A stretch of DNA of 64,000 nt from contig NZ_JACIFV010000011.1 in the NCBI RefSeq assembly GCF_014197535.1, positions 62,001 through 126,000 on the forward strand. Reading direction: 5' to 3'. Within the stretch, counting starts at the first letter, position 1. Each line of letters opens with the position of its first letter. The notes under the pieces were generated by a model that saw only the letters and a program-made list of their open reading frames with translations, was not told the origin of the DNA and searched no databases. The DNA is from Rhizobium aethiopicum (GTDB lineage: Bacteria > Pseudomonadota > Alphaproteobacteria > Rhizobiales > Rhizobiaceae). Positions 8,728-18,073 of the stretch are shown one piece after another. Made by a program: the position numbers and the translations under genes.

Positions 8728-9800
8728 TCACCTCATTCGGCTTCGGAACATGTACAAGACGAGAGAACCGGTGAGGACTGCTGCGGTTGCGGCGAACATG
8801 GCTGTGAAAGCGGGGCTTGGTTCGAGCGAGCGGGCGATCATCCCGAATATCGGGGAAGACGAGGCCACGCCGACAAACCCCAGGCCGTTCAAGACGCCCA
8901 AGATCATGCCACGCCTTCGGGCGGAGATGTGCTCTTGTGCTTCCGCTAAGGCAATCGTGTGGCAGTTGCTAATCGAGTACAAGGTGGAGAGCACGATAGC
9001 GGCGACGAACACATTCTGCGCCGGATCGAACGCGAGGGCGGTAGTCAGTACGATTGCTACCCCATAGAGCGCCCCGACGATCGATCCCGCCGACCAACGC
9101 TTCATTGCCAGAGCTAGAACGACACCCGTCAACGTGCCTGCCGCGCTCACCGCGGCAAAGGCATTTGCCGCCTGCTGGGAAGAAAGCTTGACCACCTCCA
9201 TGAGGTAGGGCGACGCCCAGGCACTCCTGAACACGGTACCTAGAGATGCACTTAAGAGATAGGTGACAGGAAGATCAGAAACCCGACATTGTTCGGAGAG
9301 CGGCTTGCCTCGTCGAGCATCGGGTTTTCCTCGTTTCGATCGGTATTGACTGAGATATAAAGCAAGCCCGATGCCAAGGTCATACAGCACGCCGACGCCG
9401 CGACCGCGTATCGCCAACCGAGCATTGAAACAAGCAGCTCGAGCGGCGTTGCGGAGACCAAAGCTCCAAGCGACCCGATGATGGCGACCGTGGTCGCGAC
9501 CCCGCGCCGCCTTCTGCCACGGAAGTGCCTGCCCATAGTGGAAATAGATCCCCATAATAGCTGGAGCGCAGCCCATTCCGATCAGCCCCTGTCCCAGCAG
9601 TGCATGTGCGAATGACGTCGCCGTCGCGATCATCGCCGAGCCCACAGCGCCGCAAAGGGCGAGCGCTGTCATCGGCAATCGGCATCCGAAGCGATCGAAG
9701 AGCAAGCCTACTGGCAATTGCATTGCGGCGAAGCATGCGAAGAATGCCGAGGACAGAACACCAAACTGGCATGGAAATAGTAGGAGATCACGTGAGGATG
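8728..9800 (-). pseudogene. Major facilitator superfamily transporter, two frameshifts and missing N-terminus
   Basis: The remnant reads QFGVLSSAFFACFAAMQLPVGLLFDRFGCRLPM (helices 2-3 with the MFS loop DRFGxR), then ALLGQGLIGMGCAPAIMGIYFHYG. Near 9490-9530 the frame shifts to VATTVAIIGSLGALVSATPLELLVSMLGWRYAV, and near 9260 it returns to LLSASLGTVFRSAWASPYLMEVVKLS and onward to the C-terminus. The first helix and start are gone, replaced at about 9800 by the tail of a response-regulator gene. The original would have been a 12-helix exporter of about 400 residues. With two shifts and no start it is almost certainly dead. Confidence 0.8.
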
Positions 9801-10207
9801 GGACGACAGATGAACTTTGTCGTCGACGCACATGTTCCATGCGCACTATTCCTATGCCGCCACTTTTGAAGCTGGTCGGTGACCTTTTTGGTGTCGTAGG
9901 GCTTCGGAAAAAATATGCTGTGATCCGGCATGTCCCGTGCCGACGGCTTCTGCTTGCCCGACACGACGATGATTTGGATGGGCGGCCATCTGTCGCGCAC
10001 CGCCGCAGCGAGCATCAGGCCGTCCATGCTGCCGGGCATGTCGATGTCCGTAAAGAGGATGCGGATTCCAGGCGTCGCCTCAAGGATCACGATCGCCTCC
10101 GACACATTGCCTGCCTCGAATGCCTCGAATCCTGCAGCTTCCACCAGATCGACCGTCTTCATCCGCAGGAACGGCTCGTCCTCGACTATCAATACCTTAT
10201 GCTTCAC
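9788..10207 (-). CDS. Single-domain response regulator (CheY-like receiver)
   Basis: The receiver begins VKHKVLIVEDEPFLRMK and has the acidic pair in EDE, the phosphoacceptor in LFTDIDMPGSMDG, the conserved Ser in VVSGKQKPSA and the Lys in FFPKPYD. I use the GTG at 10207, preceded by GGTAGG. Residues after about QLQKWRH run into sequence joined to the MFS remnant, so the natural C-terminus has probably been replaced by a short foreign tail. No output domain is present; such regulators work with HWE/HisKA2 kinases in rhizobia, but the partner is missing here. Confidence 0.7.
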   Translation of the reverse strand: MKHKVLIVEDEPFLRMKTVDLVEAAGFEAFEAGNVSEAIVILEATPGIRILFTDIDMPGSMDGLMLAAAVRDRWPPIQIIVVSGKQKPSARDMPDHSIFFPKPYDTKKVTDQLQKWRHRNSAHGTCASTTKFICRPILT

Positions 10208-10851
10208 TTGCCTACCCGTCGGAACCAGCCCGCACTGGTGAAACTTCAAATGCCGGATCGGGTTCCGCTGAGAATGCGATCTCGAAGACCAGGCCCTCCG
10301 GGCGGAAGTCCGAACTGCTTCGGGCGCTGGCCTTCGAGGGGAAAACGCGCTCAATGACTGCGTAGCGTGGCGCAGCGGTATCGTCTTTTCACCGTCCCGG
10401 AGCTTCGAGCAGCAGATTGCAGCGCAATGACGATCGAAGTGAGGGTATGCCGGCTGAACTTGATTTGGGACTCGAAGCTTATGCTTGACCGCCTCCAACA
10501 GAAGACAGTTTCCTTTGAACGGCGCTGAGCGACTGGTGGTGGTCGCAGCCGCAGTCTTTCCGTGAGCGCGTCAATCGGTGGGCGGCACGGCATGTTTTCG
10601 TGCAGGTTATACGGCAGGCAAGCAGACCACTGAACGCCGCTTCGTCTTAAGATCCGGCCGCATGCGCATCACCGTTTGGGCAACAGGCATCATGGAAGCG
10701 CCGCCAGGCAAGAAGAGCGTCGTCTGCGAAGAGAAAACCAAGCGGCTCGGCGTTGGCGGCTAACCGCTAACCAGCGACACCACGAAGGAGCCAGCCCGTC
10801 GGGGACAGATCGCCCCCTCAGCCGCTTCATCAATGTGATTTGGAGTTTGAA
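10208..10851. other. No intact gene; possible coding relic upstream of the receiver gene
   Basis: On the minus strand a short open stretch (about 10215-10370) reads VIERVFPSKASARSSSDFRPEGLVFEIAFSAEPDPAF and stops at TAG (10212-10214), five bases before the receiver's GTG. It looks like the end of an upstream partner gene, but it is too short to name. The rest holds nothing recognisable. Confidence 0.3.
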
Positions 10852-11035
10852 ATGGATCAATTCGCTACCGCCGACAACACCTCCGCAGCCTCGAAGCCAG
10901 GATTGCGAAGGTTACAGTCTTGAGGACCTAGCCGTCGCCAGCGGACTTACGGTCGAGGAAATCGCAGCGGCCGAGGGACCCCTTCAGATCGTGCCTCATC
11001 ACCACCTCGAGCGCATTGAGCATGTGATCTCGTAG
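10852..11035 (+). pseudogene. Frameshifted copy of a small HTH-like protein (paralogue of the gene at 16346)
   Basis: The ATG at 10852, behind TTTGGAG, starts MDQFATADNTSAASKPGLRR. One missing base near 10905 shifts the frame; the other frame continues GYSLEDLAVASGLTVEEIAAAEGPLQIVPHHHLERIEHVIS. The intact relative at 16346 reads DSLEELAIATGLTVAEIAAAE...VPEHHVERIEHVLA. The conserved helix pair LAxAxGLTVxEIAAAE looks like a compact helix-turn-helix. This copy would yield only a 23-residue peptide. Confidence 0.6.
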
Positions 11036-11373
11036 CTTTCCGTCTGGGTCAATCGCCGCCTTTGCGCAGATCCGACCTGCAAGGAGCGGCATGAGGGCGA
11101 GCCACTATCCAGGTGCGGCGACACGAGGCCGCGCGGCAGGAGCGCGACACTAAGCCCTCTTACCGGGGCGTTGCACAACAGGGCGCGATGTCGCTCGAGA
11201 AGTAAGCGGCCCCAACGCTAACCTTGCCCCGGAGACCATGGAACCAGTGGGCTTGGCAGCTCGCCTAACGAAGCCGGGAAGACGACAGTCGCCGAACAAC
11301 GGCGGTCGCGGGGCCGGAGGCGCCAACTCGATCGTTGGCCGTGGCTCAAGCTGTCGCCATCATCGGCTGTATC
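11036..11373. other. Intergenic, nothing recognised
   Basis: GC-rich sequence with no gene with a usable ribosome site and no clear structure. Confidence 0.3.
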
Positions 11374-11676
11374 TCAGTACAGCTGAGGATCCCTGTCCCG
11401 CGACATCCGAGAGACAGCAATGACCTGGTCTTCCGGCACCAGCAAATCGTGTTTTTCAGCGAACGCAGCGTACAGGCCGCGTACCGTCTCCGGCTCGATC
11501 TCGCCGCGGAGCGCGGCACCGCAAGCCTTGAGAGCGATGGAATGCGCACTATCCCGCAACGACGCCGGCCATTCGGCGAGATGCCGGTAGGCGTCCATCA
11601 CGCTGCGGACCTCAACGGGAAATCCAAGACCAACAAGAACCGAAACAGGCTGTCTGAACATATCGGGCTTCATCAT
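11374..11676 (-). CDS. DUF982 family protein (about 100 aa)
   Basis: The sequence follows the DUF982 pattern known from rhizobia: PVSVLVGLGFPVEVRSVMDAYRHLAEWPASLRDSAHSIALKACGAALRGEIEPETVRGLYAAFAEKHDLLVPED. The length is typical (about 85-105 residues). Two consecutive ATGs (11676 and 11673) follow AAGGAGAG; the second has better spacing. The protein is soluble and helical with no known activity. The last 15 residues after PED extend beyond the usual domain. Confidence 0.8.
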   Translation of the reverse strand: MMKPDMFRQPVSVLVGLGFPVEVRSVMDAYRHLAEWPASLRDSAHSIALKACGAALRGEIEPETVRGLYAAFAEKHDLLVPEDQVIAVSRMSRDRDPQLY

Positions 11677-12360
11677 TCTCTCCTTCCGTAGCCGCGATGT
11701 TGATGGGCGCCATCGCGATGGCGCCGTTTGATGTCTTTGCGTTCGAACGTCGCCTGCGCTGTACAGTCGACGGCATCCGATTTGGTTTTTGGCTTTTTCG
11801 AATTCAAGAGGAATTGCAAAATAGCTCGTCCTCTCCCTGGCACTGATCCGCCCAGTGCCATGCGGTCGCTTTCAGCACGTCAGAACCACTCGGCCCTCTC
11901 TCGGTGGCAACAAAGCTGCTTCCTGTGAAAACATCAATGCGCTGAAGGTTTTGGAGGGGGGCGAAGGAAGGGCAACCTCGTCGACCGTCTTCAGCACCAA
12001 GAGAGTGTCATGGCGCCGCATGCGCGTGCGCCGGTTCAACAGCCGAGCTGATGCCGCTTTGGGATTGAATATGGAACGAGCCGCGTCCGCCCGTCGTGCG
12101 GTCGCAGCCCCCATGGCTGCTCCACCTCCACATCTGCGTCGTGGCGCCTCTGCTGAAATCAAGGCTCGACATCCGACGGGGGCCTGGCTCAGGCGCGCCG
12201 GATTTATGACGTCCACGACGAGTAGCTCGGACTTGAACCCGCTTCTATTCGTTTTGGTACGGTGCCGGACACGGTAGCGATGGGAACATGCAGTTAGGAA
12301 CTCTCGTGGATGCCTGAGGTTTAGGCCTCGCAAAGACAATCAACCCACAAAGGTGAACTC
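11677..12360. other. No supported gene
   Basis: Long opposing frames exist on both strands (roughly 11855-12277 and 11872-12339), but each is a mirror of the other. They have unusual amino-acid composition and lack ribosome sites. The region probably carries the promoter of the secreted Gly/Ser-rich gene; no clear -35/-10 pair stands out. Confidence 0.3.
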
Positions 12361-12729
12361 ATGACTTTCAAGATCCTTGCGACGTCAGCACTCGCTCTTG
12401 CTCTTGCGACATCTGCCATGGCTCAATCCTCCGGAGGCTCTGGCGGCTCAGGAAGCTCCAGCGGCGGCGCATCGTCCGGCAGCGGTGCGTCCAGTACCAA
12501 TGGCGGCGCATCGGGCACCAATGCGACGGGCGGCAGCAATATGAATGGCAGCAGCGTTGGTAGCAATTCCACCGGGTCTGGAGCTGACGCCGGCAATCCA
12601 ACGGATAGCAGCAGCAACTCTGGCGCGTCAGGTGGTGATCCGAACGACTGCCACCGCGCAGCGGGAAGTGGCACCGGCAATCCGACTCCCAATAGTTCCG
12701 CACAATCAGGCGCGGCCAATGCTTGCTGA
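12361..12729 (+). CDS. Exported Gly/Ser/Asn-rich low-complexity protein (122 aa)
   Basis: A clean signal peptide, MTFKILATSALALALATSAMA, with predicted cleavage before QSSGG, is followed by about 100 residues made almost only of Gly, Ser, Ala, Asn and Thr (GGSGGSGSSSGGASSGSG type). Two Cys occur near the end (NDCHRAAG and the final Cys), which could form a disulfide or anchor. The start is supported by AAAGGTG nine bases upstream. A periplasmic or secreted disordered protein is likely. Similar short exported proteins occur in rhizobia without known function. Confidence 0.7.
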   Translation: MTFKILATSALALALATSAMAQSSGGSGGSGSSSGGASSGSGASSTNGGASGTNATGGSNMNGSSVGSNSTGSGADAGNPTDSSSNSGASGGDPNDCHRAAGSGTGNPTPNSSAQSGAANAC

Positions 12730-13107
12730 AGTCATCCAGTCTGGCCGGTAGTAGCAAAGGTGCTCCAGGGACAAACGCAGGCTCGCCAGCTTTCGCGGGC
12801 CTGGGTGCCACTAGCGACCGCTTTCGACCGACCTTGTTGATCACGCCGAATTGCGATTTCGCAAAGCTGGGCGTCCGAACTCGCCTCAACGTCTTTGCGG
12901 TAGTGGAGATGCTTCCAATTACACTGCCTGCGCCCCTGCAGCCTAACGGCTTCAATCTTGTCACGAAGCCCCGCTCAGTCGCCCGCGATGTTGTGGATCG
13001 GCATGTGAGCCTCACTAGCAGCGCTGCCCGCTTCGGCGGCGGTATTTTGATGAGGGCGGCCCGGAGCAACATGCGGCGAGCGTCCCGTTCGTCGTTCAAT
13101 AGAGCGA
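12730..13107. other. No supported gene
   Basis: A frame on each strand is open but neither has a ribosome site or a recognisable domain. On the minus strand the stretch after the receiver gene (LNDERDARRMLLRAALIKIPP...) may be a small coding relic. Confidence 0.3.
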
Positions 13108-13485
13108 TTAAGTCGAAGATCCCGTTCCCTTCTTTATCAAACTAACCACCCGCGCTATCTCCACGGGCTTGTCGAGGCGCTCTACCGTCTTAAATCGCGG
13201 AGGGATTCCACTGGAACCGTAACCGGTGACGAATGCAAAGGGTGCGTTCCGAGCCGCCAGCGCGTCTGCGATCGGGATAGCCGACTCTCCATCGAGATTC
13301 AGGTCAAGTATAACAAAGTCCAGGTGATCCGTTTCGTCGAGAAGTGCAAGCGCGTCACTCAAGGCGCCGACCGGCCCAACCACCTGCGCACCGGCACGTG
13401 AAAGCGAGCTCGCCAGTTCGTCGGCGATGAAATAATCGTCCTCAACAACGAGAATGGCCAGGCCAGCAAGGGTCTCAACAGTCAT
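13108..13485 (-). CDS. Response regulator receiver protein (125 aa), partner of the upstream HWE kinase
   Basis: A lone CheY-like domain: AILVVEDDYFIADELASSL (acidic pair), FVILDLNLDGESAIPIAD (phosphoacceptor Asp in LDLNLDG), PFAFVTGYGSSGIP (Thr switch) and RLDKPVEIARVV (conserved Lys). Its ATG overlaps the stop of the sensor kinase by four bases (ATGA), so the two are translationally coupled and almost certainly form one phosphorelay. There is no DNA-binding domain, so output must be through another protein. Confidence 0.85.
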   Translation of the reverse strand: MTVETLAGLAILVVEDDYFIADELASSLSRAGAQVVGPVGALSDALALLDETDHLDFVILDLNLDGESAIPIADALAARNAPFAFVTGYGSSGIPPRFKTVERLDKPVEIARVVSLIKKGTGSST

Positions 13486-15362
13486 CGTGGACTATTCCTT
13501 CCGAGGTCGAAAGCTATGGGAGCGAGAATTGTGCAGCGGATGCCGCCGGCGCCCATTTCATAGGTGGTCTTAGCTTTGAGTTGATAGGGGAGTCCGCGCT
13601 CGATGAGCTCCCGCCCATAGCCAGAGCCCTGCGCCGGCGCGTCGTCGCTCGGCATGTTTTCAACCCCGGTTTCCACCCACTCCAGGAGCAAGGCTGGCGA
13701 TCGGCCGTCAGATCCATGCTCGAGACGCCATCGGATCGTAAGACGGCCTTGCGACGATGCCAGCGCTCCGTATTTGACAGCGTTGGTTGCCAGTTCGTGG
13801 AGCGCCAGGGCGAATGTCTGGATCGCCCGTGACCGCAATCGGATGCCCGGCGGTCCATCGAGCGTTATCTTTTCCCTGTCGCTGACATGCGCGGCCAATT
13901 CCGCCTCAAGCAGATCATCGAACGTAAGCCGTTCATATTCGCCCAGATGCGAGAGAAGACTTTGGACTCTAGCAACAGCGGCAAGCCTGTGACTGAAAGC
14001 CTCGGCGAAGTCTTCCAACGTCAGGCTTGACTCGATCGTCTTGAGCGACAGCGACCGTATGACCGCAACGATGTTGCGGGTTCGGTGCTGTAGCTCCGCC
14101 AGCATGACCTCCTGACTGGTCTGAAGTTCCTTCAGTTGCTGCACATCAGTACAGGTCCCGAGCCACTCGAACCCTAAGCCACTTCCTGGAAGCGAGCGGC
14201 TGTGGTGCCAGATATATTCCCCATCCGAAGCGCGACGGATACGATATTCGCAATCGAGCCCACCCTTGGCTTCCGCGTCCTCCCAGGCCGCCGTCACCAG
14301 ATCGCGATCGTCGGGATGGACGGCCGCCAGCCAACCCATCCCAAGGCTGTCTTGATTATGTTGTCCTGTAAACCGTTCCCACTGCGGGCTTGACCAGATG
14401 CGAAGGCCAACGGATCGCGCCCGCCAGACCAGTTGCGGAACACCCGCTATGAGCGATCGCTGCAAGGCTTCGCTTTCCGAAAGCCGCTGTTCGGTTCGAT
14501 GTTTCTCGGTGACATCCTGACCGATCTTGAGGAACCCTCTTACCGAGCCGTCCGGGTTTCGCAGGCATACGGTCGAGCCGTCAACGAAAACCTGCGAGCC
14601 ATCCTTGCGCACGTGCCATCGCACGTCGGGAGCCGAACCTTCGCGTCTGGCCGTCTCGATTTCCTTGCGATCCTCGCCCTTCGCCCGATCTTCGGGAGTG
14701 AAGAGTTCGCTGCAAGACATTCCGGCGGCTTCCTTAGCCGTCCACCCGAAGACTTTCTCAGCACCCTTATGCCAGTCGACGATCCGATCCTGCGGGTCCG
14801 CGACGAAGATGGCATAGTCGCGGGCATTCTCAACGACGAGAGCGAAACGTTCCGTCGTCGACTGAAGTGCCTGCATCTTGTGGAGCCTGTCGATCACCGG
14901 ACCGAGGATCGTGGCGTAGGTTCTGAGGAATTGTGTGTCTTCCTCACAGAAATCCCTTGGCTCGACGTCGTCGACCTGAAGCAGACCGAAAGTGCGGTTG
15001 CCCGGTAAGAAGATCGGGACGTTGGCGAGCGCGGCGACACCGGCCGCTCGCATGAAATCGGGCGTTTTGAACCGCTCTTCCTTTGTGATGTCCTGAGTGA
15101 TGACGGGCTCGCCGGTCCGGATTGAAAAGGTCTCGGACGAATGGTCCTCCATGTCGAGCTCGAGACCGACGATGTCAGGCTGCCATCCAACTGCCGCTCG
15201 CACGCGCAGCTTTTGACCACCCTCCTGAATTTCCAATACCTTGGAGCGGCGCGTATCGACTGCGTCGCTAACCAGACGACAGGCCTCGCTCAGGATTGCA
15301 TCCAGATCGTCGGAGCGAAGCGCAAATTCCCCGAAGTCGGCGAGGACTTTCTGGCGCTTGAA
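13482..15362 (-). CDS. HWE-family sensor histidine kinase with GAF and PAS domains (start region damaged or non-canonical)
   Basis: Order of parts: GAF domain (about KVLADFGEFALRSDDLDAILSEACRLV to LGPVIDRL), PAS domain (ALVVENARDYAIFVADPQDRIVDWHKGAE ... GFLKIGQDVTEKH), a second PAS (LIAGVPQLVWRARSVGLRIWSSPQW ... WLGTCTDVQQLKEL), then an HWE kinase with the phosphoacceptor in LAELQHRTRNIVAVIRSL, the N box HELATNAVKYGAL and a WRLE motif. GAF homology extends upstream to at least 15362, yet that frame has no ATG or GTG. An ATG at about 15395 lies in another frame, so a one-base shift near the start is likely; a TTG at 15236 would cut into the GAF domain. It is cytosolic, with no membrane helix. 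Confidence 0.8.
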   Translation of the reverse strand, partial: FKRQKVLADFGEFALRSDDLDAILSEACRLVSDAVDTRRSKVLEIQEGGQKLRVRAAVGWQPDIVGLELDMEDHSSETFSIRTGEPVITQDITKEERFKTPDFMRAAGVAALANVPIFLPGNRTFGLLQVDDVEPRDFCEEDTQFLRTYATILGPVIDRLHKMQALQSTTERFALVVENARDYAIFVADPQDRIVDWHKGAEKVFGWTAKEAAGMSCSELFTPEDRAKGEDRKEIETARREGSAPDVRWHVRKDGSQVFVDGSTVCLRNPDGSVRGFLKIGQDVTEKHRTEQRLSESEALQRSLIAGVPQLVWRARSVGLRIWSSPQWERFTGQHNQDSLGMGWLAAVHPDDRDLVTAAWEDAEAKGGLDCEYRIRRASDGEYIWHHSRSLPGSGLGFEWLGTCTDVQQLKELQTSQEVMLAELQHRTRNIVAVIRSLSLKTIESSLTLEDFAEAFSHRLAAVARVQSLLSHLGEYERLTFDDLLEAELAAHVSDREKITLDGPPGIRLRSRAIQTFALALHELATNAVKYGALASSQGRLTIRWRLEHGSDGRSPALLLEWVETGVENMPSDDAPAQGSGYGRELIERGLPYQLKAKTTYEMGAGGIRCTILAPIAFDLGRNSPR

Positions 15363-16345
15363 TAACTGCCCATGATTGCTTCCTCGGGCCTGTCATTTGA
15401 ATTCCCCCGAACATCCTTATAGACGATCAGTTCCCGACGATGCGCGGCCAGCAGCTGGCATCATTCGCCTGGAAACTGATTTAGCGTTGGCACGGGATTT
15501 AGCTAGTCAGTGAAGGAGGCCCTCCCAATCGTATGGCCACTGAACTCGTCTTCGGAACTTACTCGGAGTTATCTGCCCGAGATAAGCGAGCGTCGCCAAA
15601 TCTGCGGCGACACAGCTGTCCAGTCTCCCCGCACCCCATCTACAATCCAGCCTCCTCCCTCGCCGACCTTGGGGAACCCAGACGCCGCGGCGTTGTTACA
15701 CGCTCGGACCGCACGAAAATTAGTCTCCTGTACGCTGCGCCCCATATGGCAGTGGTCGTGCGGTCCACCACCCCTAAATCATTCGATCTCGCGATTGGTA
15801 GGAACTTGCGGGAACTCTCGACACTGACAGTGGTTAGGCGCTTGGATTGTTGGACAGCGCAAGCCCTGCACTCTTCGCGATCCACCCCTCCGCAGGGGTT
15901 CGGGCCGCGCAGTGGCAAGCTTTGGTCCCTTCCCGCTTCGACCGCTGCTGCGCGGCCGCCTATTCATTGAGCTTCAGCGCGACGAGTTCTCCCGCGTGCG
16001 ATAACTCCAAGGCTGTCCCGCCGATTTCTCGAAGATATCGAGATCGAACTCAGCGTGAGAGAGGCTATCCGGAAAGCACGAGGCTTTTGACCTTCTCATC
16101 ATATTGAGGAACCAGAGCGCAAGACGGTGGCGATCCGCGCCATGACCGCCACCCTGAAGCACTTGGTACTGCACTGTCAGGGATCCTGCCCTTCTCCTCA
16201 GTAGTGAAGATGGCATACTCCAGCGTGCGGCTGACGGAGGGTCTGAAGATGTCGCGACTACGCAAGGAGAAGAGCAAAAAGGGCGGCTAACTCTCGTCAT
16301 GGAACTCAACGCCCCTTAGGACATTTCTTGCACGCAAATTTGGAG
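15363..16345. other. Largely gene-less, with a possible regulator relic
   Basis: About 1 kb without an intact gene. On the plus strand around 16110-16210 the stretch TVAIRAMTATLKHLVLHCQGS followed, after a shift, by CPLLSSED resembles the C-terminal effector part of MerR-type metal regulators (LxxLVxxCHGxxxPxCPIL). The rest is not recognisable. Confidence 0.35.
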
Positions 16346-16546
16346 ATGAAAAACATAGATCAAATTGTCATGTCAGATACGACCCCAGCAGCAAGCCGCA
16401 GGGCTGCTCGTATCTCCAGAGGCGACAGCCTCGAGGAGCTTGCAATTGCGACCGGACTTACGGTGGCGGAAATCGCCGCTGCCGAGGAACCTGGCGAACC
16501 GGTGCCGGAGCATCATGTCGAGCGCATCGAGCACGTTCTTGCCTAG
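16346..16546 (+). CDS. Small HTH-like protein (66 aa), paralogue of the broken gene at 10852
   Basis: MKNIDQIVMSDTTPAASRRAARISRGDSLEELAIATGLTVAEIAAAEEPGEPVPEHHVERIEHVLA. The helix pair LAIATGLTVAEIAAAE resembles a short helix-turn-helix. Compared with the other copy, the leader TTTGGAG and the following GATCAA are conserved, but the position of the other copy's ATG is ATA here. Translation probably begins at the ATG at 16346 or at the internal ATG of MSDTTPAA. Function unknown; possibly regulatory. Confidence 0.5.
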   Translation: MKNIDQIVMSDTTPAASRRAARISRGDSLEELAIATGLTVAEIAAAEEPGEPVPEHHVERIEHVLA

Positions 16547-16618
16547 CTGAAGGACGTCACCGGGAACTTCGCGGCGGCCTTGAAGTTATCAAGGCCGCTC
16601 AACAGACCGGAGATACCC

Positions 16619-17180
16619 ATGAACCGCCGTAAGATGCTGACGGGACTCGCAGCCGCAACCGCGCTTCCCACCCTTTTGTCGTCCACTTTCGTCCATGCTC
16701 AATCGCATTCCCCCGCCATGGGCGACGCTGAAAAGAAACATGCGGAAGATACCAAGAAGGTCGGCTCGCTGTCGCTGGCCATAAGCCGCGTCGCGACCGA
16801 GAAGGCGTCCGACGGGATGGTGAAGTCGTTTGCAGAATGGGAAGTCGCTGAGCAGGAGACCATCGCCGATATCCTGAAGTCCATGGAGATGGGGAAAGGC
16901 GGAGGGAGCGCTGAAGCCGCCGTCGGACGATGAAGTGGCCAAGATCCTCGACAGCGATGGCAAGGCTTCGCTGGACTCGCTGAAGGCTGCATCCGGAGCC
17001 GAATTCGACAAGGCGTTCGTTACCGCCCAACTCGAAGGCCATAAGAAGCTGCTGGCGATTCAAGAGGGCTACCTCAAGATCGGCCAGGATCGCGAGCATC
17101 TGAGCCTTACGAAGCTTGCACGTGGCCAAATTAAGGAACATATGGACCACCTCGACATGCTAAAGTCGAAGCTTGGTTGA
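16619..17180 (+). pseudogene. DUF4142 exported protein, frameshifted
   Basis: It starts MNRRKMLTGLAAATALPTLLSSTFVHAQ, a Tat-like signal with the RR motif and cleavage after HAQ or AHA-like residues. The mature part (KKVGSLSLAISRVATEKASDGMVKSFAEWEVAEQETIADILKSM) is the first half of a DUF4142 four-helix domain. Near 16890-16905 one base is missing, and the next frame continues GALKPPSDDEVAKILDSDGKASLDSLKAASGAEFDKAFVTAQLEGHKKLLAIQEGYLKIG to the normal end. The gene is otherwise complete, so the mutation is recent or is a sequence error. DUF4142 proteins are periplasmic with unknown function. Confidence 0.8.
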
Positions 17181-17280
17181 GGATCATGTTCGGTGATGAC
17201 GGATGTGCTGGCACCGGATCTTTCTCCGCCTTCTCGGAAACCTGTACATCCCCGGAGCACGCGCGTGAGCTTCTGATCTG

Positions 17281-17646
17281 GTGGGCAGACGCGTCCTCGT
17301 CGTAGAGGATGATTACGATCAAGCCCAGGACATGGCGCGCGCGATCGAAAAGCATGGTGGTGACGTCGTCGGTCCCTACCCCGATATCGAGGCAGCTTTT
17401 CTGGCGCTCGGAAAGGCGGCGATCGACGCCGCTGTGCTCGACATCAGGCTGAATGCCGAGGACGTATTTCCACTTGCGGACGTTCTTCGCGAAAAAGGCA
17501 TCCCCTTCTTCTTTGTTACCGGGTTCGACAGGGACGTGCTGCCGAAGCGGCTCCGCAAAGAGCAAATAATCCGGAAGCCGATTGCGCCTTTCGAAGTTCT
17601 GATCGAGGTGGCATTAAGAATCTCGCGTAAGGCGTCGCGACATTGA
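17281..17646 (+). CDS. Response regulator receiver protein (121 aa)
   Basis: A single CheY-like domain with RVLVVEDDYDQAQDMARAI, phosphoacceptor Asp in AAVLDIRLNAED, PFFFVTGFDRDVLP and the Lys in IIRKPIAPFEVL. The start is a GTG at 17281. It belongs to the same short rhizobial receiver type as the genes at 13108 and 17657. It converges on the latter, with only about 10 bp between the stops. No kinase is adjacent. Confidence 0.75.
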   Translation: MGRRVLVVEDDYDQAQDMARAIEKHGGDVVGPYPDIEAAFLALGKAAIDAAVLDIRLNAEDVFPLADVLREKGIPFFFVTGFDRDVLPKRLRKEQIIRKPIAPFEVLIEVALRISRKASRH

Positions 17647-17656
17647 CAGAAAAAAT

Positions 17657-18073
17657 TCAACTACCTGGCCTCCTAGTCGGCCGGCGCGGCGGGAGCTCGG
17701 ACCGAAGTTGCGCGATCGCAAGCGCCAGGGCCGTTGGGGCCTCCCTTCCGACGAATGGCTTCAGGTAATGCGGGACCCATTTGAACCGCGGCGGGATCAT
17801 CGCGCGATCGTAACCTGTCAGAAAAATGAAAGGGATACCGTCGCGACAGAGGCTTTCCGCAACGGGAAACGAGGTGACGTCACCCACTTTGACGTCGAGA
17901 ATAGCAGCGTCGATCACATCCCGCCCGCAGGACTGCAGCGCTTTTTCGACCGTCGGGAAAGGGCCGATGACATCGGCGCCGTGCTCCATTAAAGCGTCGG
18001 CGATCGTCCGAGCCTGAAGGTACTCGTCCTCGACGACGAGGACTTTCTTGCCGTTGAGGTTTCCTTGCGACAT
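17657..18073 (-). CDS. Response regulator receiver protein (138 aa)
   Basis: KKVLVVEDEYLQARTIADAL, DAAILDVKVGDVTSFPVAE (phosphoacceptor Asp), PFIFLTGYDRAMIPPRF and HYLKPFVGREA (Lys) define a lone receiver domain. The ATG at 18073 (MSQGNLNGKK) is nine bases after GGAGG; the earlier in-frame ATG directly abuts that site and is unlikely. The C-terminal LPPRRPTRRPGS is a basic tail. It is related to the gene at 17281 and may be a diverged duplicate in opposite orientation. Confidence 0.75.
   Translation of the reverse strand: MSQGNLNGKKVLVVEDEYLQARTIADALMEHGADVIGPFPTVEKALQSCGRDVIDAAILDVKVGDVTSFPVAESLCRDGIPFIFLTGYDRAMIPPRFKWVPHYLKPFVGREAPTALALAIAQLRSELPPRRPTRRPGS

Noticed and set aside
11855..12339. 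Opposed open frames on both strands
   Set aside because: They mirror each other and neither has a ribosome site or a known domain. GC-rich DNA gives such frames by chance.
12368..13099. Long minus-strand open frame opposite the Gly/Ser-rich exported protein
   Set aside because: It is an antisense shadow of the low-complexity gene, with a Cys/Arg/His-rich composition and no ribosome site; the plus-strand gene has a clean signal peptide.
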